Shown here: positions 13,001 to 25,000 of the stretch, one piece after another
Position numbering within the stretch: the stretch's first letter is position 1
Layout: every line of letters begins with the position of its first letter
DNA from: Catonia carolina
Lineage: Eukaryota > Arthropoda > Insecta > Hemiptera > Achilidae
Reading direction: 5' to 3'
DNA: 64,000 nucleotides
Assembly: GCA_035578175.1 (NCBI GenBank)
Contig: JAQMRL010000002.1
Span: 99,302,748-99,366,747 of the forward strand
Made by a program: the position numbers and the translations under genes
The notes under the pieces: generated by a model
Database searches by the model: none
Seen by the model: only the letters and a program-made list of their open reading frames with translations
Told to the model about the DNA's origin: nothing

Positions 13001-16000
13001 AGGTTATATTGTTCATTATTTGCATTGGCAAGAGAGTTGTGTGAGTGTTTCACACCAGATTTTTCTCTTTTCATTGGCCAAAAGTTTTTTAAATGGAAAA
13101 TATTACGTGGTTTTGATAAGTTTTGATTTTTGGTTTCATAATATTAAATTGATATCGTTCATGTGTGTATATAACGGAAATGAAGTTTGCCATTTCTGAT
13201 ATTGAATCAATTTAATAGAAATATCCAAACAGTGAAATGTGTTGTCTATATAGTAATTAAATTTTAAATGACTAAGAATGAATGAAGAATGATACAAGAA
13301 CTCTTTCACATTAATTACTTAGATAAGAATAATAATAGCATACAGTAATAACATAAAAAAATTGAATAGTTTCTAAGTCTAGTCTGGTAAAAGTATAGTA
13401 AGTACAATTGGAGTTAATAACAACACTGTGACCTTAGCCGACCTGTTGGTGTAATGGTCGTCAGCACAACTGGTTTCTATGCCAACGATCCTGGGTTTGA
13501 TTGCTAGTCAGGTCTGGCTTTTGACTTTCTCTTGCCTATATGAATATGAAAAAAGGGAAGTATTGTTTTCATGTCAATTTTTTGAAATCGAGTTTTCACC
13601 AGATCTACACGTTTTCAGACCCCCTGAACCCAAAAAAACATGTTTTTAGCAATTGGTGTGTTTGTGTGTGTGTGCGCGAACAGAATATCTCAAGAACAGA
13701 ACATTGTACGAACTTGGAACTTAAGTTAGACCCCACTACCGGATCCAACACGAACATTTTCATCAAAATTGGTCAACCAGAAGTAGTAGTTTATTTGTTC
13801 AATTTTTCACCTTTTTGCGATTTGTCTTAAAAATGGGTCCTACGATTTTTTTAAAACCTCATTTACTAAACTTTTTATGCTTTACAAGATAGGGTAGGCA
13901 TCATGTCTGCTGAAATTCTTGGAATGGCTGTTTTCATGTCAAAAAATTGGTTTTTTAAGATTGCGGCTTCAGTATGCATTTTAGCGCAAGAAAGTGTGTA
14001 ATGTAATCAAAGTTGTAGAAAATTCAAAATCCTACAACTTTTATTTCAAACAGATTTTTTTTGTATAACTTAAACCTTAGTTTAGCAGTAATTAGCGATT
14101 TTCTGTTTCTCTTTCATGAAAACGTGTAAAAAATCGATTTTTTGTGAGATATTGGCCTTAGTATGCATTTTACGACAAAAGTGTACGGGAAGTCCGGGCA
14201 AAGTGAATAGGTTAAGGTTTGATGTTAGGTTATTTATGAATGAGAAGTGGAAAAAAATACGTTTTGTTGTAATATTTTATTACATATGTTATCTTAATTT
14301 TGCAATACAAAAATCTGAAAAAATTTTTGTAATTAGTATTTTATCTGCAAATAATAGTAGGCGTAACACTTTAATCGCTTTGCAAAGTGAATTTTATATC
14401 CGGGCAAAGTGAACAACTATTCTAATTATCTTATTATTTACAAAAACAAAGAAAACATGTTAGTTAGCATCTAAAATTAATTTATTATATCATTAAATCG
14501 TGTTTATTACAAGAAAATGGAAAATTTATTCGTTAAGACATTTTAATAATGGTGTTACAATAATAATTAAAATATTTGATGATAAAAATAACACAAATCT
14601 AAAAAAAATAAAATGTAAAGTAGGCCAATCATTCTTTGATTAAATGTCTTTTAATCGAAACACTCTTCACAAAAATAAGAACCATGCCCGGAGTAATATG
14701 TTCTAGATTCACGACTCCATTTATTGCACTGGCTGCACATAATCCAATCTTCATCCGGAGGATCGTTATATGGTTCATCACAGGCTTGACAAAAATATTT
14801 CGCTGCTGTTACTTCTTTTAATGTTGTTTTGTTTGCTTCAGTTGGTTTACATTTACGTTGAGTCAACCTGCCTTTACGCTGTACATTAAACAAGTTTTTT
14901 GATCGTTGAGCACTTTTAATGTGTTTCTCTTTCAGTCGTTGTTTTACCGGGTTACTTATAAGAAGCTCAGATGTTTGGCAGATCCTTCGGCGCTTTTGGA
15001 GCTGCGGTTTAGTGGGTAAAGGTCGAATTTCGAATGGACTTAGGCGTACAACTACGGTCTTTGATGTTGAAGGTGTAGAGGATAATGGTCAATAAACTTT
15101 TCCTGAACAGGAGAGAAAACAGTTGTGAAACTGCATAATTTTTTGCAGCACAACCTTTTTTTAAGTGCCTGTACAAAGTTGCATAAGGAATCCCATACTT
15201 TGAAGCAACTGCATTTATTGAGGTTGCAGCCGCTTCTCGCATGGCATTTTCCATAGTTTCCTCGTCCCAATCACCTTGGTTTGTTTTTCTTTTATATTTG
15301 TATACCATCTGAAAGGTAGAAATAACCCAATATGAGAAAGTTCAGTAAGAGAAAAGTTTTGTAATGTGAATGTAAAATCCGGGCTAAGTGAATAACTTAT
15401 TCACTTTGCCCGGTTGGTAGCCATTTTAAATTTTTAGGTTATTGTCAAAACAAAAATGATTTTTTAAACTCGCATCATGCCAAATAAATAACTATAACAG
15501 TGGTCTATCTATATTGAAGAAAAACATTTAATTACTTATAGTTAGGTCAGAAATAAAATGCTTTTTGTACCTTGTAAATATTTTAATGAAATGTCAACAG
15601 AAAGTTTATCGTGTGTATTTCACTGTATAATAATAAACGAGTCACATGTCTTAGTTCCTTTCTTACATTTTGTAAGGCGCTTGCAAACTAACATACGCAA
15701 TTAGCTTTATCTACCGGATATTTTATAAACAAGTCAATATTCACTCTGCCCGGGTTATTTGGTTTGCCCGGACTTCCCCTACATAACCCAATTTATAGGA
15801 AATTTAATGATCTACAACTTTTACTTTGAGTATTTTTCTCTACAGAGCCTAGTTTAGCGTGAAAGAGTGATTTTCCGTATTTTTAAGCCAAACTAAGGTT
15901 GATTTTTATTTTGAGTTTTTCACTCATGATTAAAATAAGGTTAGGTTTATTTGAGGTTAGTTTTTTGTTTATTTCTATTGTTTTATTACTTAGGTTATAT

Positions 16001-19000
16001 TGTTCATTATTTTCATTGGCAAGAGAAAGTTCTGTGAGTGTTTCACACCGGATTTTTTGTTGTAGTGTCATGCGATGTTACAACGTTGAACTATGTTATA
16101 TTGAAATACATCAGTATATTTTATTATAATTTTACATTTTTGTTTTGTTTTTTGTTGTAGAATGGCAGACATAAAGAAGGAACTTGGTAACACACATTAT
16201 AAGGCAAAACAGTATGGAAAAGCACTGTCATGTTATACAGAAGCTATAAGTAAGTATTGTCGTACATAAAAAGATTATTAGCTTTTTTTTTTATTTAACG
16301 TTGCGTCAACTACAAAGGTCATTAGTGACAACGTTGGGGTGTAACAATATATATTGGAGGATGAAATGATGTTTTGTAATCTATGAAAATATGCCGTACC
16401 TGAGTGGGATTCGAACCCACGATCGCATGATGAGAGGGGAGCACGTTACCAACTACGCCAATGCGGCTGGCATTATTAGCTTTTGTTTATTATCAGGAAA
16501 TTTCTGGTTTCGGCCAATAACCCAGGAAATGTTGCTTGAATAATTTTGTGTTTTAATTTCTCTTGCCCTGTATGAAGTATGGTTAGGAAAGTTATGTTTT
16601 CATGTAGATTTTTTGAAGTTTTCACTGAAAGTTCATGTTTCAGGTCCCCGAGCCCAAAAAAGTTGTTGTTACTGATTGGGCTCCTGCTCTCAGTGTGTGT
16701 TTGTGCGCATGCACGTATATGTGCGTGCAGGTATACATGTATTTGTTTGTGAACATAATGGAAACTTGTACTAAGCTGAAACTTTAACTTAAGTTAGGTA
16801 CTATGAGAGGGATCTGACAATAATATTTTCATCAAAATCGGTCAACCGGAAGTAGCAGTTTATTTGTGTGATCTTTTATTTTTTGCAAATTTTCTTTAAG
16901 ACTGCTGTTACGATTTTGTTAAAAATTGTCTCGTTTCGCTCTACAAGATGAATAGAAATTATAGCTAATTGAATGTGCTTATTAAATTAATCTTTTGTTT
17001 CAGACATATGCCCTGACATAGCACCAAATTATGGTAATCGTGCGGCATGTTATTTGATGCTCGGTAGATATCAACATGCTTTGGATGATGCTAGAAAATC
17101 AGTAATTCTTGATCAGAAATTCGTCAAAGTAAGTAAAAGTTAAATTTTTTTATTACTTTTCATGTAAATCTAAAGAAATCTAATTAATCAGTAGTGGTTT
17201 TATTACAGTACAATTATAAATGATGTATGAAATTGGTCACTGAATTAAACAAAATTTTAGTAGAAGAACATGCAAAACAGTTCATTACGTATTCTAGGCA
17301 TTGACATTAAAATTATTTTTAACCTTAAAATAAATTTAGAAAGTATTAAAGTATTTTATATTTTTATTGTTTTTATAAGTCAATTTTGGTGATTGATATT
17401 TTTATTGCATTTAGTATTATTTAATATAGTTTTAGGATATTAACATGATTAAAATGTCAAAAACAACAGTAACAAATTGAATTATTGTTACTGAAAATGG
17501 ACAGTAATGTTTAAACAAGTAATATAACTAAGTGTGGTCACCCTTTCATTTCTCTCTGTTGTGTTTCTTTCCCTTTCATGTCAGTTATTTATATTTTTAA
17601 ATCCAATCAATTTCTCTGTTGTTTCTATTTGTATAGCTGGGTAATCTTGTTGACGCTTTTAATAAATGTGTTCCCTGATAAATGTATTGTATGTTCTTTT
17701 TAAAAATTATCAAAATTAAAAGTACCCAAAAGGTTTTATTGTTTAATGTACTATAATTAATTACTGTTTGTAATAAATTATTTTTTTAATTATTATAATT
17801 TTATTATTTAAGTTAATAATAATGTTAATTAACTACTTTTTACTTCTCTTGCCCTATATATAGGTGTTGGTTATTGTCTTCATGTCAATTTTTTAAAATC
17901 TAGTTTTCACCGGAAATACACGTTTTTAGGTCCCATGAACTCAAAAAAACCACATTTTCACTAATTGGTTTATGTGAAAAAGTATCTCAAGAATGGGATA
18001 GCATACGAACTTGAAACTTGAAAAGTTAGATTTGACAAGGGCTCCCGGCATAAACATTTTCATCAAAATCGGTCAACTGGAAGTAGTAGTTTATTCGTGC
18101 GATTTTTCAGTTTTTTGTTATTTTCTAAAAAAACCAGCTCTTATTTACTACATTTTTTATGCTATATAAGATAGGGTAATTGGTATTTCTGCTGAAAATT
18201 ACAGGGGGGGGGGCTGTGCTCATGCTTAAATTAGTTTTTTAAAATTGTGGCCCTAAAATGCATTTTACGGCAAACGTATACCTATCAAAGTTGTAGAATA
18301 TTAAAAACTCTACAAACTTTATTTAACAATTTTTTTTCAGAAAGCTTAGTTTAGCGGCAATTAGTGTTTTTCTCGTTAAAATCTGTAAAAATTGAATTTT
18401 TTTAAGATTGCAGCCTTAGTATTCATTTTACGACAAAGTGACCCTACAAAGTTCCTACAAAGTTATAGGAACTTAAAAACGTACAACTTTTATTTCAAGC
18501 ATTCGTTCTATGTAGCCTAGTTAAGCATCAATTGTTTTAGTATTACAAAGGTTGATTTTCATTTTGCGTCATTCACTCAATTATAAATAGGTTATGTTAT
18601 TTATTTATTTTTGTTTACTAATGATTAAATACCTGGTTATATTGTTCATTATTTACATTGACAAGAGAAAGTCATGTGTGTTCACACCTGATATTTTAAA
18701 ATTTAGTTTTAAATTCTTTTGTAAGTTTTGCTGAAACGGTAGTATCATGTGCTTCTATTAACTTTTTTCATCAGCTTGGCTCGATGTGTAGTGGTTTGTG
18801 CGATTGGCTTCTATGCCAAAGATCGTGGGTTTGGTCCTGGTCAGGTTCAGCACTTTTTTATTTTCATTAGTCACTCTTCATTGTCTGCGTTAGCAGTAAT
18901 ATGCAAAACATTTATATGAAGAACAGAAAAGAGTTAACTACTTTATTAGAACTATAAAATTAGAACCATGCTTCAAATCTTTATTTAAATGTATTGAGTA

Positions 19001-22000
19001 ACTAATTGTATGCGTTTGTTTTAGGGTTGGTTGCGCGTTATTAAATGTTGTACTGCTTTGGGAGATATTTCTTCTGCTGAAAATGCTTTGTCAAGGTTAC
19101 GTGACATTAGCCCAGATCAGACTGTTGCACAAGAGGTCCAGAATTTACACGTTTTGAAAACTCATTGTGAAGAAGCTAATAAATCTATAGATAAAAAAGA
19201 TTACAGAAAAGTGAGTATGTTTCTGCATGAGCTCTGGGTATCTCTAGAATAGGATAACTAATAAAAGTCTTGTGAAGTATTGATGACTTGTGTAGCAAAC
19301 ATGTGTTGACATAATGATTGCAGTGGATTTTTGTTTTGCTGATAAGAATCCAGATTTGTCTCATTTCTTCTTATTTTTTTTTACAATTCTTACTATTTGT
19401 CTTATTATTTGATAAAAAAAAATGAGGATCTGGAAGGTAGAAGTAATCATGAGGAAGATTATGGAAGCCAGTAGCAATGATAAAAGAAAGTGGAGATCAA
19501 AGCAGCCAATGACCTCTACATTACGAAACTCTCTTGAGGAAAATAAAACCTCAATAAGAAAACTGAGATTGGTCTTAATGGACAGATTTCAAGAATGAAC
19601 GACAGAAAACTCAAGAAAAGGTTATTTTAACTTCTTAAAAAGGAAGAGACAAACCTGTTTGTAAGTGCTTGTTCTTATAAACGCATTGAAGCAGAAGTGA
19701 GTACAGATGTGCAACTCAGAAGGTTTCTGGCTGAGGAGTTTAGTGGTTTTTCCTAATAATTCGCCATTTTTATTCTATTATAGAAGAATGAGTGGTCAAA
19801 ATTTACTACCTTGTTGAGGATTTATTACAGCCTTAAAGAATCACCAGAGTGACTTAATAAATTTTATACATAGATTATTAATTTTTTTTTTTTAATTTTC
19901 AGGCGTTGTACTGCTTAGATCGTGCTCTCGATGTTGCAGTTGGTTGTACAAGACTTAAGTTATTAAAAGCTGAATGTTTGGCGTATCTTGGCAGATTTCA
20001 GGAATCGCAAGAGGTGGCCAATGACATTATCAGCAATGATAAAAATAACGTTGATGCAATTTTCGTTCGCGGTTTGTGTTTGTATTTCCAAGACAATATA
20101 GATAGAGCATTTTCTTATTTTCAACATGTACTTAAACTTGCACCTGATCATGCTAAGGCAATGGATGTTTACAAGGTAATTTTTATTGTCTATTTCTTTT
20201 TACATTATTCCATTGTTGAGAATTGAAATTAAAGGCACCATTAAAAAATGGAAATTGGAATACTAAAATGGAAATGGGAATAAAATTGGGCTTGTAAGTG
20301 ATTAAATGTATAGATTATTGTAGAATATCATGCAAGGAAAAATAAATAATAGGTAAATGTGATCCAGGTCAAAGAAAATTATCATGGGTAAAAAATGTAC
20401 GCAACTGGTGCGGTGTAGATACAAGTGTGCGTTTTTTAAACTGGTTGCTAATTAATTTCAAATTGATGTGATGGTTACCACCATTGTGGAAGGACTTGGA
20501 ACAGGAAGAAGTTAGTATAGTGGATCTCTGATGTTTATTGTGTATTTCTTTTTACATTATTCCACTGTTGAGAATTGAAATTAAAGGCACCATTAAAAAA
20601 TGGAAATTGGAGTACTAAAATGGAAATGGGAATAAAATGGGAAATGGGAATCAGCCGCCTGGTTGACAATATGCCTCCACGTAATTAGTTTTGTTGGAAA
20701 TAAAAATTTTAAGTTAGATTTATAGAAAAGTATTTACTTAAAAAATTTCCCTTGTTTTTTGAATACATGGGATGAAATTATTTTATTTTTCTTTAACAAA
20801 ATTGATTTATTGTATTTTTTTTATTTTCTAGAGAGCAAAATTAGTGAAACAAAAGAAAGAAGAAGGTAATGATGCGTTTAAAAATGGCAATTATTTATTA
20901 GCGTACTCATTATACAGCGATGCTCTTAAAATTGATCCAAGCAATTCCTCAACCAATGCTAAATTGTATTTTAATAGAGCTACTGTTTCATCAAAGGTAT
21001 GTGCTTTCTTTACTTTGTCATGCTATCATTTTTCTAGATTTTTTGTTGATTAGTAATCAGAGTTTAATATTAAATTATTATATTTTATATTATAAAAGTA
21101 CGTATGCTGATTAATTGTAGTTTTTTAAATGTGTTTTGTTCTTGAAACAATTGGTTAACTTTTTACTTTCTCTTGCCTATATGAATATATAGGAAGGAAA
21201 GTATTGTTTTCATGTTGATTTTTTGAAATAGAGTTTTCATCGGATCTATACGTTTTCTGACCCCCTGAACCCAAAAAACATGGTTTTAGCGATTGGTCTG
21301 TGTGTATGTGTGTGAACAAAATATCTCAAGAACGGAACTTCACACAAACTCGAAACTTTTGGGTTCTACTGCCGGACCAGACACGAACATTTTTTTCAAA
21401 ATTTGTCAACTGGGAGTAGTAGTTTATTCGTGTCATTTTTCACTTTTTTGTAACTTTCTCAAAAACGGCTCTTATGATTTTATCTAAAAATCACCTCATT
21501 TACAACATTTTTATGCCCTATAAGATAGGGTAGATGCCATGTCTGCTGAAATTCTTGGGGAGGCTGTGCTCTCGTAGAAAAAAAGGTTTTTTTTAAGATT
21601 GCGGTTTTAATATGCATTTAAGCGCAAAAATGTATATTATGAAGTTGTAAAGAATTTAAAAACCTACAACATTTATTTCAAACATTTTTTTGTGTAACGC
21701 TTAGTTTAGCGGTAATTAGCGATTTTCTGTTTTTCTCTCATGAAAATGTGTAAAAAAATCGATTTTTTGAGATTGCTGCATGATCATACAAATGATTGTA
21801 TGCATTTTGCAGCAAAAGTGTATGTAATTAAATTTATAGGAAATTTAAAGATTTACAATTTTTATTTAGCACATTTTCTCTGCAGAGTTTAGTTTAGCGT
21901 GAAAGAAGGATTTTCCGTATTGTTAAGCCAAACTGAGGTTGATTTTCATTTTGCATCATTCACTCATGATTAAAATAAGGTTATATTTTTTGCGGTTAAT

Positions 22001-25000
22001 TTTTTCTTTATTGCTAATGTTTTATTACTAATATAAGGTTATATTGTTCATTATTTGTGTGGGCAAGAGAAAGTTGTGTGTTTCAAACCAGATTTTTTTT
22101 ATTTTCGTCTAATAGCTTGGACGTCTCAATGAAGCGATCTCAGACTGTACATCAGCTCTTGCAATGGATGAGACTTACCTTAAAGCACTTCTTCGCAGAG
22201 CCAAATGTTACATGGATCTTCAACAATACGAGGAAGCTGTACACGATTATGAAAAAGTTTTCTCCATGGAAAAGACTCAAGGTATTTTAAATTGGTTTTA
22301 ATAAATTTATGAATGGCGATATTTTATTATCAGCTTATAATAACCCTTACTTTCTTTAACGCTGGTTTATTTAAATCTCATTATTTATTTATTGTTAATT
22401 TCATGTCCATGTTTTGGTGGATCCATCATTATTATAATAGTATGTACATTATTTATTATTACTATTAGACAAAGGTAGACAAGGTTAAAGTGAAAGAAAG
22501 CTTGTCTATACTACATTTAAAAATATAATTTAATTACTATAAAGATTGCTAAAAAAAGACCGAATGTACATGCTTTTACTAAAAAAAATCTACAAAGAAA
22601 TAGAACTTACCACTGACATTATGCACAAAAAACAAATTTCTTACTACGGACAACTCCTCAGGATGCCAGACACCTGACTAGTCTAGCAATTGCTAAACTA
22701 AACAGATATAAATATCAGGCCAGATGGTTAGAGGAAACGAAAAAAGACATGAAAGAAGTGAACATAACGGAACGAGATGTATTGATAAAAACCGTCAAAC
22801 TAAAAATCTTACGAAACTCAAACGTTAGATTCAACGAAGTAAACGAAACCCAAAAACTAGTAGTAAGAGTCATTTCGGACGAAGTTCGACAACTAAGATC
22901 TCAATCTCTTAAAGATTCCTGGGCAAAAAAGACTACTAGAACCCAAAGTCTCCAGGAATTGATCTAAAAAGATTTTCCAACATTGATTAAAGTGATCCAT
23001 TATTAGTCCTCAAAAGCAAACCAAAAAAAATTGCTAAAAAAATAATAAGTCTGAGTAAAAGAATTATTCTGATATAAACCTTTCACATAAACAACTATGT
23101 GCTGAAACAGTCTCCAATGATTCATGTAAGCATTTGCTAAAAGCATTCGATGAAAGTGTTCAGTTAACATTATCAAATAGCTCATTTCAAATATTGATCA
23201 CATGCAGTCAGAAGAAATTTTGTTTAGTGAATGTGTTAAAGCTGTCCTGCAGTATAACAGCTATGTTGCCCCGAGGCCTACTGTCAAAATTATATTAAAT
23301 ATATCCTTTTCCATATTTTGTGTAGTGTTTCAATTATCTTACTCTTGTTTGAAAGTTAATTTTTCCCAGTTGGTTCTCTTGTATTAAATTAGATTAGCAA
23401 GTTTTACCATTTCTCTCATTCTTGTTATACTTAGGTTAGGTTTCCACGCGTTGTTAAAAATTGATTTAAAGGTTTCTATCCTCATTAAACATTGTATTGT
23501 ATAATAGATGTAGAATTTTTTTTTTAGATTAATATACACTCTAATAAATAAAATATTGTTAAATATTTTACTGTTTGTTTTACTAAAATTTGTCAACTTG
23601 TTAACATTGTAGTTTACTGCAATATTATTGAACTTATAAAATAAATGTTTTACTTTTTTTAGGCTTTGGCTAAATTGAAAAAAAAAGAAAATACTTTTTT
23701 AATAATTGATGAAATTGAGCAAAAATGTAACATAATATTCATCACTTTTGTTTACAGAAAATAAACGATTACTAGCAGAAGCAAAATTAGAATTGAAAAA
23801 ATCTAAAAGAAAAGATTATTACAAAATTCTTGGAGTTGATAGAAGTGCAACGACTGATGAGATTAAGAAAGCATATAGAAAGCGAGCACTTGTTCATCAT
23901 CCAGGTAAATTATTTGTTTGTTTTATCAAATTTCAATGTTTTTTGTTTGTTTGTATCGTGAGTTTTATTTAATTTTGTTCAAGCGTAGTTTTATTATTTT
24001 GTATAATAGGTCAGTATTTCAAAATTTCTTTATTTTGTGTTGTGATTAATTGTTTTATTATTAATTGCCATCTATCATTTTCCGATATTTATCCGTCCGT
24101 TTTTTCACATCTAGATATCAGAAACTACAAGAGATACCAACAAAATGTTTTCAGATTCATAATCTGCACAAAAAGTAAGTGGGCCTGGATTAGGTTTGAA
24201 GTTCCACTGTCAACCGGAGTGACCCAAAACCGGAAGTCAAGAAATCAAAAATGAAATTTGGAATCAAAAATAGTGTCATTCGATTCCTTTTAAAGAGTAG
24301 CTTTTTTTAACTTTCTTATGAAAGCTATGTCATTTATGAAAGCTTGATCACATTTTAAGGAAGGATAACCCTGAGTTAAGTGAATACGGAGTGTGACATC
24401 TCGGGCCGACTCCTTTCTTTTAGAAAAATTTCCACCAGCCATGAGATGCGTCGTCTTATGAAAGGGATTTTTGATTTTTTTGTTTTTAGTTAGGTTAAAT
24501 TATTTGTATGATCATAAAAAAATACTAATGTAGTATTTTATGCTTTAGATCGACATGCGAATGCTACTGATGGTGAAAAGAAAGAACAGGAGAAGAAATT
24601 TAAAGAAGTAGGTGAGGCTTATGAAGTGTTATCTGATCCGAAGAAGAGAGCACGTTACGATAACGGACAGGATTTAGATGATGGAGACTGTATGGGAGGT
24701 AATTAAAATACAATCAATATATCTTTTCATATGTCTGTAGTTAAAACTTAATATTTAAAAAATTCATTTTCTGTGGAACCTGTCTTGTGATTTGAGTCTG
24801 CTGCTCAAATAGCTGTGGGGTTATGTTCTGTTTACCCTTCACATGACTTACATTCTGAAGTGGCAGTGACTTACCAAGTGTTACTCATTACTACTAGTTA
24901 CTGAAGTACTAACCTTACTATTAGAACCTTTGCAAGTACTTCTTGAGGAATTAGTAACTTGTACTTACAGAATGTACTGTGTAATTTTGCTGCATACTTG

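Larger units (their letters stand above)
14186..15779 (-). mobile_element. Pogo-superfamily DNA transposon, internally deleted, TA target duplication
   Basis: Bounded by TA on both sides, with ends GGGAAGTCCGGGCAAA in inverted orientation. It keeps the first and last parts of a transposase gene but lacks the DDE catalytic core. The motif TCCGGGCAAAGTGAA recurs inside both ends, at 14192, 14402 and 15378 and inverted near 15400 and 15740, resembling binding-site arrays. It is inserted in a family-R copy, which dates it as younger than that repeat. Confidence 0.85.
13521..16052 (+). repeat. Family-R repeat interrupted by a pogo-like element
   Basis: The left part (13521-14185) and right part (15780-16052) join into one normal R copy once the 1594-nt insertion is removed. 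Starts ACTTTCTCTTGCC, ends GGCAAGAGAAAGT plus TTTCACACCGGATTTTT. This copy lies about 110 nt upstream of DNAJC7 exon 2. Confidence 0.75.

Noticed and set aside
14116..14412. 98-codon plus-strand ORF
   Set aside because: Runs across the boundary between a family-R repeat and the pogo-like element; a chance frame.
16396..16468. tRNA-Met-like sequence on the minus strand
   Set aside because: The acceptor stem pairs poorly, and the same sequence with a shared non-tRNA tail recurs at 9190, 40981 and 45151, so it is a SINE head.
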